The translations under genes were made by a program, and so were the position numbers. From Pseudomonas sp. GD03919 (GTDB lineage: Bacteria; Pseudomonadota; Gammaproteobacteria; Pseudomonadales; Pseudomonadaceae): 64,000 nucleotides of DNA. The notes under the pieces are model-generated. The model saw only the letters and a list, made by a program, of their open reading frames with translations. It did not search any database and was not told the origin of the DNA. Shown here piece by piece: positions 43,355 to 51,143 of this stretch; within the stretch, counting starts at the first letter, position 1, and each line of letters begins with the position of its first letter. The DNA is taken from NCBI RefSeq assembly GCF_029814935.1, contig NZ_CP104582.1, positions 2,914,001-2,978,000 of the forward strand. The letters run 5' to 3'.

Positions 43355-43849
43355 ATGCCCGAACAGATTCACGCCCGCGTCGAAGCCTGCTACCAGCAGG
43401 CCGAAGCCTTCTTCAAGCAACGCTTTGCCCGCCCCGAGATCAGCTTCAAGTTGCGCGGGCAGAAGGCGGGGGTCGCGCATCTGACGGAAAACAAGCTGCG
43501 CTTCAATCTGCAGCTGTACCGGGCCAACCAGGAAGACTTCCTGCGCCAGACAGTGCCGCACGAAGTCGCCCACATGGTCGCCCATCAGCTATTCGGCTCA
43601 CGCATTCAGCCGCATGGCGAGGAATGGCAACTGATCATGCGCGGTGTCTACGAACTGCCGCCGCATCGCTGCCACAGCTATGAAGTCGAACGCCGCAAAG
43701 TCAACCGCTTCATCTACCGCTGCAGTTGCGTGGATGGCGAGTTCCCCTTCTCGGCCCAGCGTCATGCGCTGGTGGCCAAAGGGCGACGCTACTACTGCCG
43801 GCGTTGCAAGGTGACGCTGACCTTCAGTGGCGAGCAGCGCCGGGAGTGA
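43355..43849 (+). CDS. SprT family zinc metalloprotease
   Basis: A 164-residue protein from ATG 43355 (MPEQIHARVEACYQQAEAFF). Zinc site HEVAHMVAHQ is intact, and a C-terminal Cys-rich ribbon (YRCSC, YYCRRCK) is present, as in SprT/SprT-like proteins. Bacterial substrates are unknown; eukaryotic relatives (SPRTN) degrade DNA-crosslinked proteins, but that role is not shown here. Confidence 0.88.
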   Translation: MPEQIHARVEACYQQAEAFFKQRFARPEISFKLRGQKAGVAHLTENKLRFNLQLYRANQEDFLRQTVPHEVAHMVAHQLFGSRIQPHGEEWQLIMRGVYELPPHRCHSYEVERRKVNRFIYRCSCVDGEFPFSAQRHALVAKGRRYYCRRCKVTLTFSGEQRRE

Positions 43850-43959
43850 TGGGGAAACTCCTTAAACGCCTCGGCGCGCGCGGCGCACCCTACGCCCGTA
43901 TCGAAGCCTCCTAGGATGGCCTGTGCGCAGCGACGTTGCCTGACAGTGAGCCTTGCGAC

Positions 43960-45141
43960 TCAACCCAGCGCCCCAGTCTTCCTCAACGCCGTGATCTGTT
44001 CGGCGTCATAACCCAGCTCCGTCAACACTTCGGCGGTATGCGCGCCAACCGCCGCTCCGACATGCCGGGGTGGCGGCAAGCCCTCGGAGAACTTCAGCGG
44101 GCAGGCCAACTGCGGCTGCGCCGGCAAGCCTTCGCGCGGCACCTCGACAACCAGCCCACGCGCCTTGATCTGCGGATGCTCGACCGCCTCGGACAGTGGC
44201 AGCATGGGCTCGACGCAGGCGTCGATGCCGGCGAACACTTCGCACCACTGGGCGAAATCACGCTTCTCGAACTCGATTTCGATCTCGCGCTTGAGCGCTT
44301 GCTGATCTTCAGGCTTGAGCGACAGGCCGCGCGCCGCCAGTTCAGGCCGGCCAATGGCGGCGCAGAACTGCTGCATGAACTGCGGCTCCAGACTACCCAC
44401 GGAGAACCAGCGCCCATCACGGGTGCGGTAGTAATCATAAAAACTGCCGCCGTTGAGCGCCTGGTTTTCCATGCCCGGCTCGACGCCGGCGCCGAGGTAA
44501 CCAGCCCCCGCCATGCCGTGCAGGCTGAACGCGCAGTCGGTCATGCTCACGTCGACCTGCTGCCCCTGGCCTGTGACTTGGCGCTGCACCACGGCCGCGA
44601 GCAGGCCGATCACGCCATGCAGCGAGCCGCCGGCCAGGTCGGCCAGTTGCACGCCAAGCGGCAATGGCCCGCTGTCGCGACGCCCGGTGTAGCTGGCGAT
44701 CCCGGCCAGCGCCAGGTAGTTGATGTCATGCCCCGCGCGGTCACGGTATGGCCCGCTCTGCCCGTAACCCGTGATCGACACATAGATCAGCCGTGGGTTG
44801 ATCGACTTGAGCTCGGCATAGCCGACGCCCAGCTTGTCCATCACACCGGGGCGAAACTGTTCGAGCACGATGTCGTACTCACTGACCAAGCGCTTGACCA
44901 CCTCGACCGCCTCAGGGCGTTTGAGATCGAGGGCGATGCTGCGCTTGTTGCGGTTGAGGTAGGCGTGGCTGGTGGAGGCGCCACCGTCGTGCGGCGGCAG
45001 CACGCGAACCAGATCCATGCGCGTGGGCGATTCCACCCGCAGCACCTCGGCGCCCATATCGGCTAGCAGCAACGAGGCAAAAGGACCCGGCAGCAGAGTG
45101 GAGAAGTCGAGAATTTTCAGCGAAGACAGTGGGCCGGACAT
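43960..45141 (-). CDS. CaiB/BaiF family CoA-transferase, alpha-methylacyl-CoA racemase type
   Basis: A 393-residue protein. ATG 45141 (MSGPLSSLKILDFSTLLPGPFAS) gives the family N-terminus. The GHDINYLALAG segment carries the conserved Asp of the racemase branch, and NRNKRSIALDLKRPE is present. Alpha-methylacyl-CoA racemases invert 2-methyl-branched acyl-CoAs before beta-oxidation; CoA-transfer is an alternative. It ends an acyl-CoA cluster with a ligase and a dehydrogenase, 80 bases and a REP pair after the ligase stop. Confidence 0.85.
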   Translation of the reverse strand: MSGPLSSLKILDFSTLLPGPFASLLLADMGAEVLRVESPTRMDLVRVLPPHDGGASTSHAYLNRNKRSIALDLKRPEAVEVVKRLVSEYDIVLEQFRPGVMDKLGVGYAELKSINPRLIYVSITGYGQSGPYRDRAGHDINYLALAGIASYTGRRDSGPLPLGVQLADLAGGSLHGVIGLLAAVVQRQVTGQGQQVDVSMTDCAFSLHGMAGAGYLGAGVEPGMENQALNGGSFYDYYRTRDGRWFSVGSLEPQFMQQFCAAIGRPELAARGLSLKPEDQQALKREIEIEFEKRDFAQWCEVFAGIDACVEPMLPLSEAVEHPQIKARGLVVEVPREGLPAQPQLACPLKFSEGLPPPRHVGAAVGAHTAEVLTELGYDAEQITALRKTGALG

Positions 45142-45166
45142 GGTGACTCCCGATTTGCTTGTTTGA

Positions 45167-45219
45167 CGTAGCCCGGATGCAATCCGGGATTGCACTTCCC
45201 GGATTGCATCCGGGCTACG
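45167..45219. repeat. Paired REP elements (BIME-like)
   Basis: Two inverted cgtagcccggatgcaatccggg units fill the space between the CoA-transferase and acyl-CoA ligase genes. Confidence 0.8.
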
Positions 45220-45221
45220 AA

Positions 45222-46859
45222 TTAACGCTCCCAGACGACCTCATCACTAGACAGGCTGGCCAGCGCCTTGGAATAACGCTCTTCCAGGACGTTGCGACGA
45301 ATTTTCATGGTCGGCGTCATGCTGCCGTTATCCACCGTCCAGGCCGCGCTGACCAGATAGAAATGACTGACGCGCTCATGCGCTGCCAGCCGTTGGTTGA
45401 GCGCGCACAAGTGCTCGGCAAGTGACTGGGTCAGCAGCTCACGCGGCTGCTGGCGGGCGACTGGCGAGAGTTCGATCAGTGCCAGCGGCTGATCGAGGTT
45501 GCTGCCCATCAGGCACACCTGTTCGACCCAGTGACTCTTGGCGATCTCGCCCTCGATGGGAGCCGGCGCCACATATTTACCCTTGCTGGTCTTGAAGATG
45601 TCCTTCACCCGCCCGGTAATGCGCAGGTAGCCCGCATCATCCAGCTGGCCGCGATCACCGGTGTGCAGCCAGCCGTCCTTGAGGGTTTGCGCCGTTTTTT
45701 CCGGCTCACGATAATACCCCTGCATCAGCGTTTCGCTGCGCAGCAGAATCTCGCCGCCGGCATCGATACGCACCTCAAGATGCGGCATCGGCCTGCCCAC
45801 GGTGCCGAAGCGCACCTGCCCCGGTCGATTGAAACAACCGTAGGCGAAGTGCTCGGTCATGCCGTAGCCCTCGCAAATGGTCATGCCCAGGCGCTGGTAC
45901 CACTCCAGCAGGCCGGTGGAAATCGCCGCCGCCCCCGACACCAGCACGCGCGTACGATCCAGCCCAAGCCCGGCGCGCACCTTGCGTGCTACCAGCCGCC
46001 CCAGCAGCGGAATGCGCAGCAGGCGCTCAAGGCGCTGCGCAGGCAGCTTCTCCAGCACACCCTGCTGAAAGCGTGTCCACAGCCGTGGCACCGAGAAGAA
46101 CACCGTGGGCCGTACCTGGCGCAGGTCGCTGGCGAAAGTCTCCAGGGATTCGACGAAGGCCACCGGCGCACCACAATAAAGGCTGTTGAACTCCACCAGA
46201 AAGCGCTCGGCAGCATGCGACAGCGGCAGGTAGGAGAAAAACTGATCCTGCGGCGTCATGTTCATCTCCGCCGTGGCGTTGGCCGACGAGAACGCCATTG
46301 CGTGGGCCGACAGCATCACGCCCTTGGGCTGCCCCGTCGTACCCGAGGTATAGAGAATCGACAGCAGATCCGCACCACGCTGCAAACGCGTACCGGGCAA
46401 CGGTTCGTGCGCGGCGAGCAAGGCCTGCCACTGGTGCTCGGCAGGCATGGTCGGATAGGGCATGGCGATGCGGGTGATATGCGGCGCGATACCGCTGGCC
46501 AGCTTGTCCGGCTCATCCAGCTTGCCAACCAGGATGACCTTGCAGCCCGCGTGCTCCAGCACATAGGCGATCTGTTCCGGCGCCTGCAGCGGATACAGCG
46601 GCACGCTGACCAGCCCGGCGTGCTGGATCGCCAGGTCGCTGATAAACCATTCGGCGCAGTTCTTCGCCAGCAGCGCAACGCGCTCGCCCGGCACGCAGCC
46701 CAACGCCAGCAGCGCGCTGGCCAGGCGGCGCGCCTGCTCGTCGACCTGGCGCCAGGTGAAGTCATGCCACACGCCATTGACCGGCTGACGCAGCCAGACG
46801 GCATCGGGTTGCCGATCCAGCCAGTGGTTGAAGCGTTGCAGCGGCAGTTGCAGAGTCAT
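45222..46859 (-). CDS. AMP-dependent long-chain acyl-CoA ligase
   Basis: A 545-residue ANL-family enzyme. The ATP loop YTSGTTGQPKGVML, the GYGMTEHFAYGC motif and the C-terminal DGWLHTGDRG and GRVKDIFKTSKGKYVAP are intact. It activates a carboxylic acid to its CoA thioester. The layout is closer to FAA1/long-chain ligases than acetyl-CoA synthetase. With the racemase and dehydrogenase it could activate a branched or cyclic acid; the substrate is inferred only. Confidence 0.88.
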   Translation of the reverse strand: MTLQLPLQRFNHWLDRQPDAVWLRQPVNGVWHDFTWRQVDEQARRLASALLALGCVPGERVALLAKNCAEWFISDLAIQHAGLVSVPLYPLQAPEQIAYVLEHAGCKVILVGKLDEPDKLASGIAPHITRIAMPYPTMPAEHQWQALLAAHEPLPGTRLQRGADLLSILYTSGTTGQPKGVMLSAHAMAFSSANATAEMNMTPQDQFFSYLPLSHAAERFLVEFNSLYCGAPVAFVESLETFASDLRQVRPTVFFSVPRLWTRFQQGVLEKLPAQRLERLLRIPLLGRLVARKVRAGLGLDRTRVLVSGAAAISTGLLEWYQRLGMTICEGYGMTEHFAYGCFNRPGQVRFGTVGRPMPHLEVRIDAGGEILLRSETLMQGYYREPEKTAQTLKDGWLHTGDRGQLDDAGYLRITGRVKDIFKTSKGKYVAPAPIEGEIAKSHWVEQVCLMGSNLDQPLALIELSPVARQQPRELLTQSLAEHLCALNQRLAAHERVSHFYLVSAAWTVDNGSMTPTMKIRRNVLEERYSKALASLSSDEVVWER

Positions 46860-46997
46860 GGGCGGTTACCTTCTTCTTATCCTGGGGTTCACCTGCTCAT
46901 CGCACGGCGAGCGCTACTGACGATAGACCACCACCCCTGGCACGGCAGGTACGATCCATCACAGGCCACTCGTGGAGGGTTGCCCCGCCCTACAGCG

Positions 46998-48137
46998 CTA
47001 CAGCTTCATGCCGCGGCTGATGATCTCCTTCATGATCTCCGAGGTACCGGCGAAGATGCGCTGGATGCGCGCGTTCGCGTACATCTTGCAGATCGGGTAT
47101 TCCCACATGTAGCCCCAGCCGCCGTGCAGTTGCACGCCCTCGTCCACCACCTTGCCGAGCAGTTCGGTGGTGAACAGCTTGGCCTCGGCGGCGACTTCCG
47201 GGGTGAGCTTCTTCTGGTTGTGGTCAAGCACGCAGCGGTCGGTGAACACCTGGGCCACGTCGATCTGGGTGCGCATCTCGGCCAGCTTGAAACGGGTGTT
47301 CTGGAAATGCGCCACCGGGCGGCCAAAGGCCTGGCGTTCCTTGACGTAGTCGATGGTGGTCTGCAGCGCCGCCTCGGCGCCGGCCACAGCGCCACAGGCA
47401 TTGGTCAGACGCTCCTGGGCGAGCATGTTCATCAGGTAGAAGAAGCCGCCCTTGGCATCGCCCAGCAGGTTGTCCTTGGGCACCTTGACGTCATTGAAAA
47501 ACAGCTCGGCGGTGTCCTGGCTGTGCATGCCGAGCTTCTTCAGCTTCTTGCCGCGCTCGAAACCGGGCATGCCGCGCTCCACCAGAAACAGGCCCATGGC
47601 GTGTTTGTTGGCCGGGTCGGTCTTGGCTGCGACGATCACTACATCAGCCAGGTAGCCGTTGGAGATGAACACCTTGGAACCGTTGAGCAGCCAGTGATCG
47701 CCCTTGTCCACGGCCGTGGTGCGCATGCCGGCCAGGTCGGAGCCGGCAGACGGCTCGGTCATTGCCACCGCGAGGATGGTTTCACCGCTGATGATGCCCG
47801 GCAGCAAGCGCGCCTTATGCTCGGCACTGCCGTACTCGGCGATATAGGGGCCGCACAAGGCCGAGTGCAGCGGGATCATGAAACCGGGCTCGTTGATGCG
47901 CGCCAGCTCCTCGCACATGATCTGCTCGTAACGAAAATCCTTCAGCCCGGCGCCGCCGTATTGCTCATCCGCCCAGGGCAACAGAAAGCCCATCTCGCCG
48001 GCCTTGCGCCACACGCTTCGATCCACCACACCGGCCTCTTCCCAGGCCTCCTGATTGGGCACCACTTCCTTGTCGAGAAAGGCCGCGAAGGCATCGCGGA
48101 ACAGGTTGTGCTCGGTGTCGAAATGGCTGCGCTGCAT
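46998..48137 (-). CDS. Acyl-CoA dehydrogenase (long-chain/LCAD-like)
   Basis: A 379-residue flavoenzyme. ATG 48137 follows ggaggac. FAD-site motifs AVAMTEPSAGSDLAG and WLLNGSKVFISNG are intact. The usual Glu of IYEGT is replaced (IFAGTSEIM), but the AGAEAAL helix at about 260-266 carries a Glu where LCAD-type enzymes have their catalytic base; WGYMWEYPICKMYANARIQ also matches LCAD. First step of beta-oxidation. First gene of the minus-strand cluster, divergent from an AraC regulator. Confidence 0.9.
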   Translation of the reverse strand: MQRSHFDTEHNLFRDAFAAFLDKEVVPNQEAWEEAGVVDRSVWRKAGEMGFLLPWADEQYGGAGLKDFRYEQIMCEELARINEPGFMIPLHSALCGPYIAEYGSAEHKARLLPGIISGETILAVAMTEPSAGSDLAGMRTTAVDKGDHWLLNGSKVFISNGYLADVVIVAAKTDPANKHAMGLFLVERGMPGFERGKKLKKLGMHSQDTAELFFNDVKVPKDNLLGDAKGGFFYLMNMLAQERLTNACGAVAGAEAALQTTIDYVKERQAFGRPVAHFQNTRFKLAEMRTQIDVAQVFTDRCVLDHNQKKLTPEVAAEAKLFTTELLGKVVDEGVQLHGGWGYMWEYPICKMYANARIQRIFAGTSEIMKEIISRGMKL

Positions 48138-48229
48138 GGGCGGGTCCTCCGCTGTTGTTATGTCCTTGAGGTTAAGGGCCGCCCCGCCCCCCCTCAATGA
48201 CCCATGCGCTCAGCCTCGGTTGACCCAAT

Positions 48230-48257
48230 CGCTCGGCTGGCTTGCCCAAGCCGAGCG
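48230..48257. promoter_or_regulatory. Inverted repeat in the acyl-CoA/AraC divergent promoter
   Basis: cgctcggct and agccgagcg are a perfect 9-bp inverted pair around ten bases, 42 bases before the AraC start. It may be an operator or an mRNA hairpin. Confidence 0.4.
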
Positions 48258-48298
48258 CAGCTGCCTACCATCAGCGATCTTCGCTATCGGAACCCAGC

Positions 48299-49297
48299 AT
48301 GCGCGAACGAACCATCGCCAGCCATTTCGTCCGCGCCGCCCTGCGCGGCGCCGACCGTCGCGGCCTGGTCTGCGAGGGGATTCTGCGTCAGGCCGGCATC
48401 CAGCCCGCCGTACTCGTCGAGCCACGTGCGCGCATCGCCCCCGAGCAATTCGCCCGGCTGATGCAATTGCTGTGGGAAGCGCTGGACGACGAATACCTGG
48501 GCTTCGGCCGCCAGCCGAGCAAGCGCGGCACCTTCGCCATGATGGGCCACGCCATCATCCACTGTCGCAGCCTGGAAAAAGCCCTGAGCCGTGGCGCGAT
48601 GTTCTACGGCCTGTTCCCCGACGCACCGGGCATCCGCCTGCAACGCGAAGGTGACTGGGCGCGCCTGAGCGTCGATGACAGCACGCTATGGGACCCGGAT
48701 CATTTTCTCGTGGAAAGCCTGCTGGTGATCTGGCATCGCCTTGGCAGTTGGCTGATCGGCCAGCGCATTCGCCTGGAAGAAGCCACCTTCGCCTACCCCG
48801 AACCCGCGCATGCCGCCGAATACGAACTGCTGTTCCCCTGCAGCCGGCGCTTTGCCGCCGGACAAACCAGCCTGCTGTTTCATGCCCGCTACCTGGCCAT
48901 GCCGCTGCTGCAGGACGAACGCACGCTCAAGCAATTCCTCCAGCACTCCCCCGCCGACCTGCTGGCCCGGCCCGACGGCGGCGACAGCCTGATCAGCCAG
49001 ATCCGCCGCCTGCTCGGCCGCGACTGCCGCACCTGGCCGGACCTGGAACAGGTCGCCCAGCACCTGCACACCAGCCCGCAAACCCTGCGCCGCCACCTGC
49101 GCGAAGAAGGCACCAGCTTCCAGGAACTCAAGGACCACCTGCGCCGCGACCTCGCCATCTACCACCTGGGCCGCGACGAACTGGCCATTCAGGACATCGC
49201 CGAACAACTCGGCTTCTCCGAACCCTCGGCCTTTCATCGCGCGTTCAAGAAATGGACGGGGCTCACGCCAGGGGCGTATCGGGCGCAGGAGGGGTAA
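48299..49297 (+). CDS. AraC-family transcriptional regulator
   Basis: A 332-residue regulator from ATG 48299 (MRERTIASHFVRAALRGADRRGL). N-terminal Arabinose_bd domain (QLLWEALDDEYLGFGRQPSKRGTFAMMGHAI) and a C-terminal double HTH ending LGFSEPSAFHRAFKKWTGLTPGAYR. Divergent from the acyl-CoA dehydrogenase, so it probably controls that cluster in response to a fatty or branched acid. Confidence 0.9.
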   Translation: MRERTIASHFVRAALRGADRRGLVCEGILRQAGIQPAVLVEPRARIAPEQFARLMQLLWEALDDEYLGFGRQPSKRGTFAMMGHAIIHCRSLEKALSRGAMFYGLFPDAPGIRLQREGDWARLSVDDSTLWDPDHFLVESLLVIWHRLGSWLIGQRIRLEEATFAYPEPAHAAEYELLFPCSRRFAAGQTSLLFHARYLAMPLLQDERTLKQFLQHSPADLLARPDGGDSLISQIRRLLGRDCRTWPDLEQVAQHLHTSPQTLRRHLREEGTSFQELKDHLRRDLAIYHLGRDELAIQDIAEQLGFSEPSAFHRAFKKWTGLTPGAYRAQEG

Positions 49298-49557
49298 GGC
49301 AGCATGGCTGCCTGTGCATCGGGCTTCGTGGATGGAGAGCAGACGGATATGCACTAGGTTCTGACCCAAGCCTGCTGGCAATGCGCCAGAGGCGATAGGC
49401 TTGCCGTTCTCCATGTCGCTTTTTCTCCCGAGTGCTGTCGCATTTGCAGCGAGCATTTTCAGGCCAGACAAGGAAGGTTATGCGACAGGTGTCGTGTGTA
49501 AACGTGACATAAATGCCGTCGAATTAATAGTTATGCATAAACAAGGAAGGAGTCAGT

Positions 49558-49872
49558 ATGGCAAATAGTTGGAATATCCCAAGTTGGCTTGAAAAAGAGG
49601 TCCGCGCACGGGACAAGAATTGTGTTTATTGCGGCACTGCTTTTACAACCGCTAAGATCTCGAAGAAAACTTGTGCTAGCTGGGAACACATCATAAATGA
49701 CGCGAAGATCATAACCAGAGAAAACATTGTTCTATGCTGCTGTTCGTGCAACGCAAGCAAAGGACAGAAACAGCTATCAGAATGGCTTCTTTCAAAATAC
49801 TGCGTTGATCGTCAAATTACGCGTGAATCAGTAGCACCAATAATCCAGCAGGCATTAGCCAACGGCCTTTAA
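49558..49872 (+). CDS. HNH endonuclease, small, AT-rich
   Basis: A 104-residue protein after an aaggaaggag site. A zinc-type HNH core is visible: CVYCG (residues 22-26), SWEHIIND (H of the catalytic pair) and CCSCNASKG with the final Asn/Lys. Base composition is clearly richer in A/T than all flanking genes, pointing to recent transfer. There is no adjacent methylase or phage gene. The role (defence, homing or repair) is open. Confidence 0.8.
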   Translation: MANSWNIPSWLEKEVRARDKNCVYCGTAFTTAKISKKTCASWEHIINDAKIITRENIVLCCCSCNASKGQKQLSEWLLSKYCVDRQITRESVAPIIQQALANGL

Positions 49873-49891
49873 TAACCGCATAACAATAGTA

Positions 49892-50095
49892 CCCCACAAG
49901 TAGTGAGCAAAGCTTTGCCTTTGCACCTGTCGTCAGCGCGTTTGCATGCGTATATCCAGCCTGATCTGGGCTCTTGCGCCCTGGCCATTCTGCAGTTCGC
50001 GCAGCGAGAGCCAAGCGTTCAATCGATCGCGGGGATCATCATTGTTATCGGCCTTGCTCCGCTGTAGGACACGCCTGTTCCGACAGTGCTGCTAT
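49892..50095 (+). repeat. Direct repeat R1 (about 205 bp)
   Basis: Begins ccccacaagtagtgagcaaagc and runs through gtatatcc, gcgccctggccatt and aagcgttcaatcgatc. About 80% identical by eye to R2 at 50903-51113, in the same orientation. The two flank the toxin-antitoxin pair. R1 carries the perfect palindrome gcaaagctttgc. Confidence 0.8.
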
Positions 50096-50132
50096 TCACC
50101 ACAACCACCAGAAAACCATCACACCGTTCTGA

Positions 50133-50281
50133 TTACCCCGCCGTCAGGCGGGCTTTACGCTCTGCCAATTGCCATTGAAGCGTCGCTCGTGGCACCACTC
50201 CGCCCAGCAGATCCGCATCAGTTTGTTGGCCAGGGCCAAAGCGTTTGTGCAGTCGCGCGTCGAGCTTGCTTGCCCGCATGA
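50133..50281 (-). pseudogene. C-terminal gene fragment, unrecognised
   Basis: Reverse frame ending ATLQWQLAERKARLTAG followed by a stop and a cccgcctgacggcggg hairpin, preceded by ASKLDARLHKRFGPGQQTD. This looks like the tail of a real gene with its own terminator, but no upstream part remains. Family not recognised. Confidence 0.35.
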
Positions 50282-50312
50282 ATACTGTGTAATACATTGC
50301 ATTCAACAGTAT
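50282..50312. promoter_or_regulatory. Candidate operator of parD
   Basis: atactgt (50282-50288) and acagtat (50306-50312) are inverted around a TAATAC-like -10 box (50290-50295), just upstream of parD. It fits autoregulation by the antitoxin. Confidence 0.45.
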
Positions 50313-50325
50313 GGAGGGCATGTCC

Positions 50326-50598
50326 ATGAGCGTCACAACCGTCCGGCTTCAACCGGAGCTCGAAGAAAATCTTGGCGCGATGGCCGAGAAGCTTCAGAGA
50401 AGTAAAAGTTGGCTTATTAATCAAGCACTTAGAGAGTTCTTTGAGCGCCAGGAGCTAGAGCAGAACCGCTGGCAAGAAACACTGCAAGCGATGGAGTCAG
50501 TGGCGCAGGGCCGAGTTGTATCCGGCGAAGCTGTGACTGCCTGGCTGCAAAGCTGGGGCACCGACAATGAGCTATCACCACCGAAGGCTGGCCAGTGA
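50326..50598 (+). CDS. parD: CopG/ParD-type antitoxin
   Basis: A 90-residue ribbon-helix-helix protein. ATG 50326 is eight bases after ggagg. SVTTVRLQPELEENLGAMAEKLQRSKSWLINQALREFF is the DNA-binding half; the acidic C-terminus (about 50-90) would wrap the toxin. It overlaps the toxin start as GTGA, giving coupled translation. Confidence 0.85.
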   Translation: MSVTTVRLQPELEENLGAMAEKLQRSKSWLINQALREFFERQELEQNRWQETLQAMESVAQGRVVSGEAVTAWLQSWGTDNELSPPKAGQ

Positions 50599-50885
50599 GA
50601 CTGGCCTACTCAGAAAACGCGGTGGCAGACCTCGTTCGCCTGCGCGAATTCATAGCAGAGAACGATCCTCTTGCTGCTGCACGCATTGCAGCAGAGCTCC
50701 TTTCCCGCATCGAGAATCTTGGTCTATATCCAGAAATGGGTCGCGCTGTTGAGCTTGCTCCAAGCCCAAAAGCCATTCGAGACGCAGTTTTCGGAAAATA
50801 TAGAGTCCGCTATTCAGCCCACACAGAAACTATCGTCATTCTTCGTATATGGCACCACAACGAAGACCGTACACAAAGCACCTAA
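50595..50885 (+). CDS. parE: ParE/RelE-superfamily toxin
   Basis: A 96-residue protein from GTG 50595. LAYSENAVADLVRLREFIAENDPLAAARIA is the ParE opening, with YRVRYSAHTETIVILRIWHHNEDRTQ forming the C-terminal strands. ParE toxins act on gyrase and RelE on mRNA; the antitoxin type and helix pattern favour ParE, but the target is unproven. Both genes appear intact, so the module is probably active. Confidence 0.85.
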   Translation: MRLAYSENAVADLVRLREFIAENDPLAAARIAAELLSRIENLGLYPEMGRAVELAPSPKAIRDAVFGKYRVRYSAHTETIVILRIWHHNEDRTQST

Positions 50886-50902
50886 CAGCTGACATGGACT
50901 CT

Positions 50903-51113
50903 CCCCACAAGTAGTGAGCAAAGCTTCGCTTTTGCACCTGTCACCAGCGCGATGACATTCGTATATCCGGCCTGTTCTGGGCCTTTGCGCCCTGGCCATT
51001 CCGTAGTTCGCGCCGCGAGGGCGAAGCGTTCAATCGATCAGGGCTCACATTTGGTATCGACCTTGTTCCGCTGCAGGACTCGCCTGGACCGGCAGCGGTT
51101 CTGTTCCGTACAA
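50903..51113 (+). repeat. Direct repeat R2 (about 210 bp)
   Basis: Second copy of R1, starting 18 bases after the toxin stop and running to near the phoQ stop. It differs at scattered positions, so the duplication is not recent. Confidence 0.8.
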
Positions 51114-51143
51114 GAATCGGAAGAACATGCCTGACAGCAAGGC

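Larger units (their letters stand above)
49873..50325. other. 453-base gap between HNH and parD genes
   Basis: Holds direct repeat R1 (49892-50095), a cccgccgtcaggcggg hairpin (about 50138-50154), a reverse-strand gene fragment (50133-50281) and the candidate ParD operator. Confidence 0.6.

Noticed and set aside
45531..48200. 889-codon plus-strand open frame opposite the acyl-CoA ligase and dehydrogenase
   Set aside because: Long antisense frames are common in GC-rich DNA. The translation has no recognisable domains and the minus-strand genes carry intact family motifs.
49558..51113. Integron cassette array
   Set aside because: acctaac at 50880 fits an attC end, but no matching GTTRRRY partner or hairpin attC was found; the 205-bp repeats do not have attC symmetry, and no integrase is visible.
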